Shown here one piece after another: positions 18,886-29,075 of a stretch of 64,000 nucleotides of DNA. The position numbers and the translations under genes are program-made. Each line of letters starts with the position of its first letter. Positions within the stretch are counted from its first letter, which is position 1. The notes under the pieces were generated by a model that was not told the DNA's origin, did not search any database, and saw only the letters and a list, made by a program, of their open reading frames with translations. This DNA comes from Bacteriovoracaceae bacterium (GTDB taxonomy: Bacteria; Bdellovibrionota; Bacteriovoracia; Bacteriovoracales; Bacteriovoracaceae), in contig CANCFT010000012.1 of the NCBI GenBank assembly GCA_947377285.1, forward strand, positions 37,624 through 101,623, given 5' to 3'.

Positions 18886-20280
18886 TTATTGAAGTACAAT
18901 TGCACTCATCTTATTAATTTGAATTTTAGCAATTCCACTTTGGTTAACATGGATTTGTTGAGAACAGTTCTGATTTAAAAGATTGCAGTAAAATCCAGCA
19001 GGTAATCCAGTTTGAAAATCTTTCAAAACAATATGATCACTATTGTTAATGGCAACAAAGCCTAAGTTTCCTCTTGAGAAAGATAGAATATCCTGGCCAT
19101 TAGTCCACCAGTTTTGAACGTAAAAATTTTTGTCAGCAATATTTCTAAACTTAACAAGTGAATTTACATAACTTCTTTTATGTTCACACATAAACGGCGC
19201 GATACACTCAGTGTTACTGTTGAGCATAGGCTTAGTCATTAAGTTTTGATCAACAGGAGGACCGTCATTATAATCTTGAAAATGATAACTTGAATAAAGT
19301 TGTGGGTAACCAAAAGGATAAGTAAGCATGAAGATTTGTGCGAGATCAAATATTTCTTGGTCGTATTGAGCACTTAAAAGCATTGAGCGATCAACATTCC
19401 GTTGAAGGTCATGATTATCAATAAACACAACACTGTCTTCACTATTAGGTAAATAATCGGTCATGGATGTTATAAGATTGAAGTTTTTATTTTTGAAAGC
19501 TTGGCCGATAATAAAAGGATAAGCATATGCCGAAACATCGCCAATTTTTGTATAATCACTAACAATAATTGGGTCACCCGAACTAGTAATTAATTCTTGA
19601 ACGATATAAACTTTTTTTGATAAATTTTCCGTTATGGCCGAAATATCCTTTGCTGGAATATGTTTGGCTGCATCGATCCTAAAACCATTGACTCCCATTC
19701 CAATTAATCTATTGAGGTAATTTTTAATAGTTTGTTGTACGGACTCTGATTCTGTTTTTAAATCAGCTAAATTTACTAATTCACAGTTTTGAAGTTCATA
19801 GAGATCTTGAAAGTTTTTAATGTCATCATTGCCATTTCTATTGCAATGATGAAAATCATTAAAACTATACAATTGATCATATTGGTAATGAGTAAAAGTA
19901 GAGCCACCAATTCCATGACCTTCTTCTATACCGGCCATATGATTAAAAACAACATCAACATAAACATCGACGCCTGAAAGATTGCATCGTTTAACCATGT
20001 CTCTAAATTGGACTTCATTGCCTGATCGAGAATAAATATTATAACTTACAGGTTGATACCTCTCCCACCAAGGACTGTTTTTCCAAACCATATGCTCTTG
20101 TGGAGGGGAGACTTGAACCGCGGAGTAGCCATTTGGGCCTAAATTGTTTTCGCATTCTTTAGCAATATCAGACCAAGGCCATTCAAATAATTGTACAAAA
20201 ACAGTGCGAGGAGTGCTTGCAAAGCTAAAGTTTAAAAGGGTCAAGGTAATTACAAGAACGTAAAAAATTGTTTTTTTCAT
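18886..20280 (-). CDS. Secreted alpha-amylase (GH13)
   Basis: Signal peptide MKKTIFYVLVITLTLLNFSFA; DVVFNHM, GFRIDAAKHI, IVQELI, FIDNHD. Confidence 0.93.
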   Translation of the reverse strand: MKKTIFYVLVITLTLLNFSFASTPRTVFVQLFEWPWSDIAKECENNLGPNGYSAVQVSPPQEHMVWKNSPWWERYQPVSYNIYSRSGNEVQFRDMVKRCNLSGVDVYVDVVFNHMAGIEEGHGIGGSTFTHYQYDQLYSFNDFHHCNRNGNDDIKNFQDLYELQNCELVNLADLKTESESVQQTIKNYLNRLIGMGVNGFRIDAAKHIPAKDISAITENLSKKVYIVQELITSSGDPIIVSDYTKIGDVSAYAYPFIIGQAFKNKNFNLITSMTDYLPNSEDSVVFIDNHDLQRNVDRSMLLSAQYDQEIFDLAQIFMLTYPFGYPQLYSSYHFQDYNDGPPVDQNLMTKPMLNSNTECIAPFMCEHKRSYVNSLVKFRNIADKNFYVQNWWTNGQDILSFSRGNLGFVAINNSDHIVLKDFQTGLPAGFYCNLLNQNCSQQIHVNQSGIAKIQINKMSAIVLQ

Positions 20281-20290
20281 AAGTATTATT

Positions 20291-21337
20291 TTATTGGATA
20301 AGACTGCCCGATTTTTTGTCAAAAAGTTTAAGTTTACTTTGATCGACATTTAAAAAAACTTTATCGTTTATTTTTGGAATATTTTGTCCTTGAATAAAGA
20401 GTTTAATGACTTCATTACCAGTGTGAACATGGAGTAAACCATTTGGACCTAAGTTTTCAAAAAATTGGACAGTACCCGCAATTCCTTGGTTTTCACTTAG
20501 AGTAATATTTTCTGGTCTTATGCCTAGGACTACGTCGTGAGACGAAATGTCTTTAGAAATATTAAAATCAAAATCTTTATGAACAAAATAATTATTTCTC
20601 ATTTCACCATTTAATAAATTCATTTCGGGAGTACCGATAAAATTTGCGACAAAAATATTTTTAGGAGAATGATAAATATTAAATGGAGAATCAATTTGTT
20701 CAATTTGACCTTTATTTAATACTGCAATTCGGTCTCCCATCGTCATCGCTTCAGTTTGATCATGGGTGACATAGATGATTGTACTTTTAAAAATTTGGTG
20801 AATTTTTTTTATTTCGATTCGCATTTGTTGTCTTAAATGAGCATCTAAATTAGATAGTGGTTCATCAAATAAAATGACAGGTGCTCTTCTTGCCAAGGCT
20901 CTTCCTAAAGAAACTCGTTGGCGCTGCCCCCCAGAAAGGTCTTTGGGTTTACGTTGAAGTAAGGGAGTCATTTGGAGCAGGTCTGCAATCTCATGTATTC
21001 GATTGCGGATTTCAACAGGTGGCAGTTTTCGTATTTTTAAAGAAAATTCCATGTTTTCATAAACGGACATATGGGGATATAAGGCATAACTTTGAAATAC
21101 CATCGCAATATCTCTATTTTGTGGTTCAACCAAAGTTATATTTTTTCCACCTATGAAGACTTCACCAGTCGAAGAGCTTTCAAGACCTGAAATAATTCTT
21201 AGTAATGTTGATTTTCCACAACCAGAAGGTCCAACTAGAACTAAGAATTCACCAAGGTTAACTTCTAGTGAAACATTTTTCAAGATTGTATTGAAACCAA
21301 AGCTTTTAGTAATATTTTTTAATTCGAGAGCATTCAT
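20291..21337 (-). CDS. malK: Sugar ABC transporter ATP-binding protein (MalK/UgpC family)
   Basis: GPSGCGKSTLLRIISGLE, LSGGQRQRVSLGRAL, FDEPLSNLD, C-terminal TOBE-like region with GIRPENI. Confidence 0.93.
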   Translation of the reverse strand: MNALELKNITKSFGFNTILKNVSLEVNLGEFLVLVGPSGCGKSTLLRIISGLESSSTGEVFIGGKNITLVEPQNRDIAMVFQSYALYPHMSVYENMEFSLKIRKLPPVEIRNRIHEIADLLQMTPLLQRKPKDLSGGQRQRVSLGRALARRAPVILFDEPLSNLDAHLRQQMRIEIKKIHQIFKSTIIYVTHDQTEAMTMGDRIAVLNKGQIEQIDSPFNIYHSPKNIFVANFIGTPEMNLLNGEMRNNYFVHKDFDFNISKDISSHDVVLGIRPENITLSENQGIAGTVQFFENLGPNGLLHVHTGNEVIKLFIQGQNIPKINDKVFLNVDQSKLKLFDKKSGSLIQ

Positions 21338-21339
21338 AA

Positions 21340-22155
21340 TTATCCCTTCACACTGCCGACCGTGAGGCCTGAAACTAAATATTTTGAAATCATAATAAAT
21401 AACACAACAACAGGTATACTGACGACTAAAGCTCCGGCAGCATAAAGTCCCCACTGAGTCGCTAAGCTTGCTTGGAAAGATTTTAATCCTAGAGGGAGCG
21501 TATACAGTTCAGGATCCTGGAGAGTGATCGCTGCGACTAGGTATTCACTCCAGCTGCTCATGAAGCTGAAGAGACCAGTGATAACCAAGGCCGGTGTCGA
21601 CATTGGTAAAATGATTTTATAAAAGGCTTGAAAAGAAGAACATCCATCGAGCTTTGCAGCTTCTTCTAATTCTTTTGGGACTGTATCGAAATACCCTTTC
21701 ATCTGCCAAATACAAAAAGGAAGTGCAGTGGAAGAATAAATAATAATGAGTCCTAAAAATTTATTAATGAGATGCAGTTTAGATAAGACTATAAAGAAAG
21801 GAAGCATGAGCATCGTCGCTGGAAACATTTGGGTAGTTAGCAAAGACATTAACATGATTTTTTTGCCTTTAAATTCATAGCGAGAAATTGCATACCCACT
21901 TGTAGCAGCTAGGATGACTCCAGATAAAGTGACAACTGTACTAACGTATAAAGAATTCATCATCCATTTTAAAAATGGGGTATGTAAAAATAATTCAGAG
22001 AAGTTTTTCAAAGTCGATTGCGAGTTAAACAGTGCAAGGGATCGAGATCCAAAAGCATTGTCACCTCTGAGAGAGATAGAGACGACGTATAACATTGGAA
22101 AAAGCGAAAAAAGGCAAAATAATAAAATGGTAAACCAAGATAGAGATTTTTTCAT
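21340..22155 (-). CDS. malG: Maltose/maltodextrin ABC permease MalG-type
   Basis: Multiple TM segments, EAA loop ELEEAAKLDGCSSFQAFYKIILPMSTPAL. Confidence 0.93.
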   Translation of the reverse strand: MKKSLSWFTILLFCLFSLFPMLYVVSISLRGDNAFGSRSLALFNSQSTLKNFSELFLHTPFLKWMMNSLYVSTVVTLSGVILAATSGYAISRYEFKGKKIMLMSLLTTQMFPATMLMLPFFIVLSKLHLINKFLGLIIIYSSTALPFCIWQMKGYFDTVPKELEEAAKLDGCSSFQAFYKIILPMSTPALVITGLFSFMSSWSEYLVAAITLQDPELYTLPLGLKSFQASLATQWGLYAAGALVVSIPVVVLFIMISKYLVSGLTVGSVKG

Positions 22156-24377
22156 GAATTGCTCTCCTTGCTTTCTTTGTTGATTTTATTTACCACTAAA
22201 CTCATGACAATTAAGATAATAAAAATAATCATTGATAAAGCGGCAGCATATCCATAGCGGTATAAATTAAAGGCTGCCTTATAAACATAACTTACTAAGA
22301 TATGTGTTTGGTCAGCAGGCTCTCCTGAGTTACTCACGAGCCAAATAACATTAAGAGTGTTAAAGGTCCAAATTGCTCCTAATAAAGCTGCTGGGCGAAT
22401 TACAGGTTGAAGCATTGGCCAAGTGATATGTTTAAATCTTTGCCATGCGTTTGCACCATCCATTTTGGCCGATTCATAAAGATCCGGTGAAATAGATTGA
22501 AGGCCACCGAGAGCGACAATCATCATAAAAGGAAAACCAAGCCAAACGTTGGTGATTACACAGGCACTGAACGTGGTCCATGGTTGAGAAAGCCATTGAA
22601 TGGGAGAGAGTTTTAAATACTCTTGAAGAAAAATATTAATTGGACCATATTCTTGGTTGAACATGCCTCGCCAAGTGAGTGCCGTAATATATTGAGGTAC
22701 TGCCCACGGAATAATAAGCAACGTTCGCCATAAGTTTTTCTTTGGCATCACTTGTTCAATAATGACTGCTAACAAAACACCAATACTGACATGAAAAAAG
22801 ACATTACTAATTGTCCAAATGATAGTTTTTAAAAAGACCTCATAAAATTTTGGGTCAACGATAACCGATTGATAGTGATGCAATCCAATGAGTGTCCAAT
22901 TATTAAAAGTTTTTAAACTGAAATTAGAAAACGATAATGCGAGGTTGTAAAAAAATGGATATATAATAACTGAAAAAATTGAAATAAAAGCAGGAGCCAT
23001 CATGAGATAGGGAAATTTATTGGCGCCTTTAAAATCTTTTAAAAATTTTTTTATTCTGGTTGCGATATAAAAAAGTAAAAACCCCAAAATTGCAGCAAAT
23101 AAAAGCCATACTAAATATAAAGTTGGTCCTGGAGTAAGTTCTTCATTCATACTTTGAATTTGCTTTAAGGCTTCTTCTTGAGCTTTTTGAGCCGCTTGTT
23201 CGGGAGTTGCCGAACCTGCTAATACAGATTGGTATTGACCTCTTAATGAATCCCAAACAGCACGAACTTCTGGAACTACTGGCATTGGTTTTCCAACTTC
23301 CATAATTTTAGAAGCTTCTTTTAATATGTCGTTGTTGATTACGAGTGGATCTAGTCGAGCTTCGAATCGAGATGGATAAGTTGAAACTTCTTTTGTAAAT
23401 ATGAGCTGAGTCTCTTTACTAGTTAAAAAATTGAGTAATTCTAAAGTGTCTTTTAACTTAAGTGGATCTTCGATGTTGGCGTTTACTGAATATCCAGTTG
23501 TCCCTACCAGTGGTGCGGGCCATAGATTGGTTGAATTAATAAGTGGAAAACGAGCAATCCCAAAATCAATTTTAGCTGATTTATAATCTCCCCAAGACCA
23601 GTCGCCATTAATAATCATTCCGGCCTTACCTTCTTTGAAAAGTGAATTGGCCATTTCGTAGTCACATTCTTTTGGAATAATTTTATATTTATCTCTGAAA
23701 TCTCTCATTAATCCAAATGCACTAATCATGGCTTTGGAGTTGAGGTTTGGTTGATTCTTTTCGGTCATAAAATGATCCCCGAATCCATCGATCCAAGGTA
23801 CAAAAAAGAAAGGTTCAGTAAAATTAAAAGCAAACCCAAATTGATCGATCTTCCCATCTCCATTGAAATCTTTAGTGAGGCTTTGGCCAATTTTAATTAA
23901 TTCTTCAAGTGTTTTAGGAGGATTTGGAACAAGTTTCTTATTGTAAATGAGCATTAGGAAATTCCCGACGGTATTTCCAATCATATATGTTTTTTGATTA
24001 AACTTAACTAATGCAAGTGGGTCGAATTTTTTTTGTTCTTCGATAGGGATTAAATTATCTAGAGGACGAATGAGGTTCATCGTTGCAAATGGACCAACTT
24101 GATCACTTGGCCCATAAATTAATTCCGGCCCACTTCCACCCATAGATGAAGATTGAAATGCAGATCTTAGTTCTTCAGTTTCGCGATAGGTAACTTGTAC
24201 TTTTATAGTAGGATGTTTAGCTTCAAAATCATCAACAACTTTTTTTAATACTTCCCTGTGGGAATAAATCATTTGATGCCATAACTGAATTGTTGTGTTG
24301 GCCATTGCATTGTTTGAGAAAATAATCATTGAAACGCATAGAAAGACAAAAGTATGTAGTTTTTTAAATAGAATCAT
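22152..24377 (-). CDS. Maltose/maltodextrin binding protein fused to MalF-type permease
   Basis: Residues ~1-405 form a signal peptide + MalE-like solute-binding protein; then TM segments and EAA loop ESAKMDGANAWQRFKHITWPML. Confidence 0.92.
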   Translation of the reverse strand: MILFKKLHTFVFLCVSMIIFSNNAMANTTIQLWHQMIYSHREVLKKVVDDFEAKHPTIKVQVTYRETEELRSAFQSSSMGGSGPELIYGPSDQVGPFATMNLIRPLDNLIPIEEQKKFDPLALVKFNQKTYMIGNTVGNFLMLIYNKKLVPNPPKTLEELIKIGQSLTKDFNGDGKIDQFGFAFNFTEPFFFVPWIDGFGDHFMTEKNQPNLNSKAMISAFGLMRDFRDKYKIIPKECDYEMANSLFKEGKAGMIINGDWSWGDYKSAKIDFGIARFPLINSTNLWPAPLVGTTGYSVNANIEDPLKLKDTLELLNFLTSKETQLIFTKEVSTYPSRFEARLDPLVINNDILKEASKIMEVGKPMPVVPEVRAVWDSLRGQYQSVLAGSATPEQAAQKAQEEALKQIQSMNEELTPGPTLYLVWLLFAAILGFLLFYIATRIKKFLKDFKGANKFPYLMMAPAFISIFSVIIYPFFYNLALSFSNFSLKTFNNWTLIGLHHYQSVIVDPKFYEVFLKTIIWTISNVFFHVSIGVLLAVIIEQVMPKKNLWRTLLIIPWAVPQYITALTWRGMFNQEYGPINIFLQEYLKLSPIQWLSQPWTTFSACVITNVWLGFPFMMIVALGGLQSISPDLYESAKMDGANAWQRFKHITWPMLQPVIRPAALLGAIWTFNTLNVIWLVSNSGEPADQTHILVSYVYKAAFNLYRYGYAAALSMIIFIILIVMSLVVNKINKESKESNS

Positions 24378-27028
24378 TTTAATTTTTTCCCTATAGAATT
24401 TGGGACGAGTACCATAATAGAGCGAGCAGGAATGAGTACATTGTCTGGTAAAATGCGAGCATTAATTAATTCTTGGTCGACTTTTGCAGTAAGGCCCGGA
24501 TGGAGTTTCCAGCCTTTATTAAAAATTGGATGATTGAATTGAACTTGATTTTTATTGACATTAAAAAGGATGAGCATTTCCTCTTTGTTGTTAATTAACT
24601 CAAAGGCAATGATTCCTGTGTTAGGTGAAATATCGTTGTCGATAAAGTTAATTGTTTGACTTACCTCTAATGAGTTTTTTGGATTAAATAAAGTTGAACT
24701 TGTTCGAATTTTTAACAACGATTTAAAGACTTCTAAGTTTGCAAGAATGTCTGTTCGTGTTGGTTTCATTAATTGTTCATTAAGTCTTGGAAACCAAAAA
24801 CTCCAATCATTGTAATTTTTAAAACTAGGAGGAAGCCCTTTACCCCAATTATTGTCTTGTAAATCAAAACTTAAATGATTGAACCAATCACCTGAGTCAT
24901 AGCTGTCAACGTCTCCAGATTTTGATCGCAAAATTTCTGAACCACCTTCTATAAATGGAATTCCTTGTGATAAAAGAGTGAAACCCAATGCTAATTGTTG
25001 CATCCTTTGTTTATCAAAACTACTCGTGAGGGTAGGTATTCTATCAGGAGTATAAAAAGGCGCTTTGGCCGATATAGCATCCCATAAACAATATCCATCA
25101 TGAGCAGAGACATAATTGATCGTTTCATCAGTTGTAGCCGCATATCCTGTTGGTACACCTCTAAAATAATAATCTTTAGCGGTGACGATATCTCCAACGA
25201 AATTTTTAAATCTAAAATCGCGAAGATTTCCCGCTAGGCCTATTTTTACAATGTCGCCCAAAATATTGAGTTTTGTTTTTTGATCATTTAAATTGGTAGA
25301 GGTATTTCTATTGGCAATTTCTTTGTTGAAATCTGTAAAAAGCCCAGTGGCAAAGCCTTGATCTGATTTTTCACTTGAGTCAGTCGTTCCACCTCGAATA
25401 GCATCGCGGAAACGGTCATTAAAAAATCCTATTCCAGCTCCGTAAGAATTTAATTGAGTGAAGGCATGCCTAGGATCTGTTTCAACAAGTGAGCCAAAGT
25501 TCCACCCTTCACCATAAAGATAAATATCAGGACCGTTTACCCCGTCTGCAGACATAGTTAATTGAGAGAGAGCGCTTTTTATTTTTAATAGATTTTCCCG
25601 TGTGTGAAAAGACATGAGGTCAAATCTAAATCCATCAACTTTATAAACTTTCGCCCAAAAAAGGATCGAGTCAATCATTAATTTTTCCATCATTTTATGT
25701 TCACTGGCCGTATCTGAACAACATGATGAATTGTAAATATTTCCAGATTCATTAAGACGGTAATAATAAAGCGGGACAATCTTATTTAAGACAGAGTAAG
25801 AGTCAGTACCACTTGAGTACGTATGGTTAAAAACGACATCGACAATAGTTTTTAATCCAATTTGATTTAATGAAAGTACTAATGTTCTTAGCTCCTTAAT
25901 TCTCGCCGAACCATTTGGGTTTTTAGAATAACTTCCATCTGGAACAAAGTAGTGGTAAGGGTCATAACCCCAATTATAACTATCATTATTTCTAATTCTA
26001 TTTAATTGAGATTGAGGCTTGTCAGAACCACTTGGGTAATTAGTCGTTAAGTCCATAGTCTGCCAAAGTGATCTATCTTCATTTACGCTGGCAAAATCAT
26101 TAAGTGGCAAAAAGTGGATATGTGTTAAACCACTGTCGGCTAAAGTTTTTAAATGCTGATAGGCCAATGATGATGGCTTAGACAATCCAATGAAAGTTCC
26201 GCGGTCATCTTCACTTAAGCCTTGGTCATCGGCAGTGAGGTCTCGAAGATGAGTTTCATAGATAATTTTATTGAGAGTCTGTTTTTTTACAAGTGAATTC
26301 CAGCCGGCAGGTTTCAAGTTATTGTCATAAACATCCACCAATTGAGATTTTTGAGAATTTATTGAAAGACTATAAGAGTAGGGATCAGTGACAAAATTAT
26401 TTTCAATTGTTTTTGAATTCGGAGAATAGACACTTATTCTGTAGAGGTAGTAATAATTTTTATAATTGATAGATAATTGATTTACCCAAGTTCCAAATTC
26501 TTCTTTGTTCAAGTTTAGAATAATTTCTGGAGTTTGATCGTCACTGTTTTTAAAAAGATAGACTTGAACCGCACTAGCTGTAGGTGACCAAATTTTTAAT
26601 GAAATAGTATTTATATGAAATTGAGCACCCAAATCATTTGAACCATAAAAAAAGCGTTGGTCTAAAATACCGGCCAACTGAACAGAGGTTTCATCAAGGA
26701 TTTCCCCATCTAGAGTAGTTGCAATTAAACTAAGTGGTCCAGAGATCAAATTAGTCAATTCTGCTTGGTTAAAAGACTTAACCTCTAACTCAACAGTTCG
26801 GTCGTGCGAATTGTTTACATAAAGCGGAACTCTTGCATGAGCAGTATCATTTTTTAAAAAATAGAGTTGAACGCCATTTACATTTAAATTATTGGGAAGC
26901 AGAAGTTTGAGTTTATTTTCTTCAAGCCATTGCGCTCTCGCTGGCGAATCTGTGAAAGCAACTCTAGCTGCACTAACTGAGAAAGAGCTAAATAGAAAAA
27001 TGAAAATAAAGAAATAATAGTTTTTCAT
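24374..27028 (-). CDS. Secreted pullulanase-type GH13 enzyme
   Basis: Signal peptide; YNWGYDPYHYFVPDGSY, DVVFNHTY, GFRFDLMSFH, YLYGEGWNFG, VSAHDGY. Confidence 0.92.
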   Translation of the reverse strand: MKNYYFFIFIFLFSSFSVSAARVAFTDSPARAQWLEENKLKLLLPNNLNVNGVQLYFLKNDTAHARVPLYVNNSHDRTVELEVKSFNQAELTNLISGPLSLIATTLDGEILDETSVQLAGILDQRFFYGSNDLGAQFHINTISLKIWSPTASAVQVYLFKNSDDQTPEIILNLNKEEFGTWVNQLSINYKNYYYLYRISVYSPNSKTIENNFVTDPYSYSLSINSQKSQLVDVYDNNLKPAGWNSLVKKQTLNKIIYETHLRDLTADDQGLSEDDRGTFIGLSKPSSLAYQHLKTLADSGLTHIHFLPLNDFASVNEDRSLWQTMDLTTNYPSGSDKPQSQLNRIRNNDSYNWGYDPYHYFVPDGSYSKNPNGSARIKELRTLVLSLNQIGLKTIVDVVFNHTYSSGTDSYSVLNKIVPLYYYRLNESGNIYNSSCCSDTASEHKMMEKLMIDSILFWAKVYKVDGFRFDLMSFHTRENLLKIKSALSQLTMSADGVNGPDIYLYGEGWNFGSLVETDPRHAFTQLNSYGAGIGFFNDRFRDAIRGGTTDSSEKSDQGFATGLFTDFNKEIANRNTSTNLNDQKTKLNILGDIVKIGLAGNLRDFRFKNFVGDIVTAKDYYFRGVPTGYAATTDETINYVSAHDGYCLWDAISAKAPFYTPDRIPTLTSSFDKQRMQQLALGFTLLSQGIPFIEGGSEILRSKSGDVDSYDSGDWFNHLSFDLQDNNWGKGLPPSFKNYNDWSFWFPRLNEQLMKPTRTDILANLEVFKSLLKIRTSSTLFNPKNSLEVSQTINFIDNDISPNTGIIAFELINNKEEMLILFNVNKNQVQFNHPIFNKGWKLHPGLTAKVDQELINARILPDNVLIPARSIMVLVPNSIGKKLK

Positions 27029-28983
27029 GAATTTCTAAACTCTTTTAAAATTGAAAGTGTCTTGAGGATTTTAGGATTTTTACTGATCTCGTTAAGTTCT
27101 AAAGAAAATTTCTTTCGCCAGTTAGGGTACTCTTTCCAAGTACCAGGAATATTCTGAGGCATTTCTTCGCCCCAAAGATCTTCCAAGTTTACAACAAAAT
27201 ATTTGGCTGATGATTGAGCTATTTTTTCTATAGCTAAATTTAACATGTCACTGCCAAGTTTAGATTCCCAGTTTGCCAGTTGCGCTTTTCGCTCCTGTTG
27301 GAATTGAGTTTTGTAGTGATCAGATAAAATATTAAGTGAAGAAATAAGATCCAAGTCAGATCCCTTTTTAAATGAATTAAACATGGGCATATCATGAGTA
27401 TTAATACAAACAAGCATATTTTCTTTTATAGCTTGAAAGGCAATCTCTGGGTCTCGCCATGTTTCACATTGCATTACCCACATACCGCTCATATTTCTTT
27501 CATTAAGAATTTTATCAACGGCCAAAGGAACAGTGCCTAAGTTCTCTCCGATGAGATCGGCCCCCGCACGGTGAGCTTCTAGAATGACAACTGCAAATAA
27601 TTCTTCTGGTGCAAATCGGAGATAGGCCCCTTCATTACCTTTGAACCCTTTAGGAACACTGTATATTCTGTGAAGGCCCATGATGTGATCGAGCCTTAAA
27701 ATTTTACAAAATTTTAAATGGTGTTGAAGTGATTTTCTAAAATATTGATAGTGATCTTTTTGCATTCCAGCTGGATGAAAAGCAGGAAATCCCCAGTCTT
27801 GTCCGAGCGCAAATACCGGTTCTGGTGGTGCTCCAACTGAGACTTCACCGAAAAAAACCGAACGAAATTCTTGATAATCAAATCCAGAATCGTTCACTCC
27901 TACGGGGTAATCCATATAGAGCCCAAAATTATTATTTTTTGAAAAATTTCTAAGGGTGCAGTCCATTTCAAATTGAACAAATTTATGAAAATTTTGTTCT
28001 CTTTGTTCTTTTGATCGAAATTTAACATAAGAGCTTAGAGTGTCATTTTGTTTTTCAAATTCTAAGTAGTCAGCGTGTTGGTCATATTTTTTTGCAAAAA
28101 ATTCATCTGATAACAAAAGAAGTATTTCTTTTTTAGTTTGATAAACACCAAAATAATCTACGTGGGTTTTTAGCCGTAAAATTTCCAACCTTTTTTGAAA
28201 AGTAGCAGATGAGATAATTTCTTTGGCAGAGGAAAGATTGTATTTTTCCACGAGTTGATCAACATCGAGATAAATTTCGTTCCAAAACAATCGAGAAAGG
28301 GAAGAGTAGGGACTTGGATCGCAGTCTTGATGATCAAAATTCCCTGCCAGCATAGGAAGAAGCCCCATCCAGTTTCCACCAAATGGTCGAAGTGTTTTGG
28401 CGAGGGTCGCCGCTTCTTTGAAACTACCAATTCCCCAATCTTCAGGGCTTTTTAAAGCGTAAAGAGGCACAAATGGTCCCCAGGCTTTTTGAGTTTTGGG
28501 CTCTAGTTTTTCAGGCGGACAAATAAGAAATGAGGAACAAGTTTTTTGATCAATATTTATAATTAACTTGTGATAACCAACTGATAATTGAGTTTTTAAA
28601 TGAAAATATGATTTAAATCCTATACTGGTTTTTTTTGAATAGATAAAATTGAGAAAATCATGAAGCTTTAAACCTTCTTCCGTTACAATCTCGCAATTAA
28701 TATTTTCTTCTACGATTTTTAGAGAATTTATTTGAATAAGCTGACTCGCTCCACCCCAAAAGACATGGCATGGTTTTATTTTTTCTTCGTAAGCAAAGTT
28801 TAGTTTCTTTGAATATAATTCTGCGAGATCATTATTTGTTTGAATCTTTTGGCGAGTTAATTCTTCGAGAATTTTGACTAATGTTTTTTCTGGCGACCAA
28901 ACAATTGTCCCTTCGACATTTTTATATGAACACTGGATGCCATGTGCTCTGGCGGCTGCCCGCAATAAATTTTTTTCAAACAT
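27025..28983 (-). CDS. malQ: 4-alpha-glucanotransferase (amylomaltase)
   Basis: DCDPSPYSSLSRLFWNEIYLDVD, LRLDHIMGLHRIYSVP, GENLGTVP, NTHDMPMF. Confidence 0.93.
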   Translation of the reverse strand: MFEKNLLRAAARAHGIQCSYKNVEGTIVWSPEKTLVKILEELTRQKIQTNNDLAELYSKKLNFAYEEKIKPCHVFWGGASQLIQINSLKIVEENINCEIVTEEGLKLHDFLNFIYSKKTSIGFKSYFHLKTQLSVGYHKLIINIDQKTCSSFLICPPEKLEPKTQKAWGPFVPLYALKSPEDWGIGSFKEAATLAKTLRPFGGNWMGLLPMLAGNFDHQDCDPSPYSSLSRLFWNEIYLDVDQLVEKYNLSSAKEIISSATFQKRLEILRLKTHVDYFGVYQTKKEILLLLSDEFFAKKYDQHADYLEFEKQNDTLSSYVKFRSKEQREQNFHKFVQFEMDCTLRNFSKNNNFGLYMDYPVGVNDSGFDYQEFRSVFFGEVSVGAPPEPVFALGQDWGFPAFHPAGMQKDHYQYFRKSLQHHLKFCKILRLDHIMGLHRIYSVPKGFKGNEGAYLRFAPEELFAVVILEAHRAGADLIGENLGTVPLAVDKILNERNMSGMWVMQCETWRDPEIAFQAIKENMLVCINTHDMPMFNSFKKGSDLDLISSLNILSDHYKTQFQQERKAQLANWESKLGSDMLNLAIEKIAQSSAKYFVVNLEDLWGEEMPQNIPGTWKEYPNWRKKFSLELNEISKNPKILKTLSILKEFRNS

Positions 28984-29030
28984 AAATTCCCTCTACAGGT
29001 CAAAAAGTGGTGGTTCATTTCTGAACTTTA

Positions 29031-29049
29031 TTGTAAACAGTGTCCACAA
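29031..29049. promoter_or_regulatory. Candidate operator in the divergent malQ/lamB intergenic region
   Basis: Imperfect palindrome TTGTaaACAgTGTccACAA; overlaps a minus-strand TACAAT (-10-like, 29030-29035). Confidence 0.45.
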
Positions 29050-29075
29050 ATAGACCGCCAACATTGGACCAAGTT

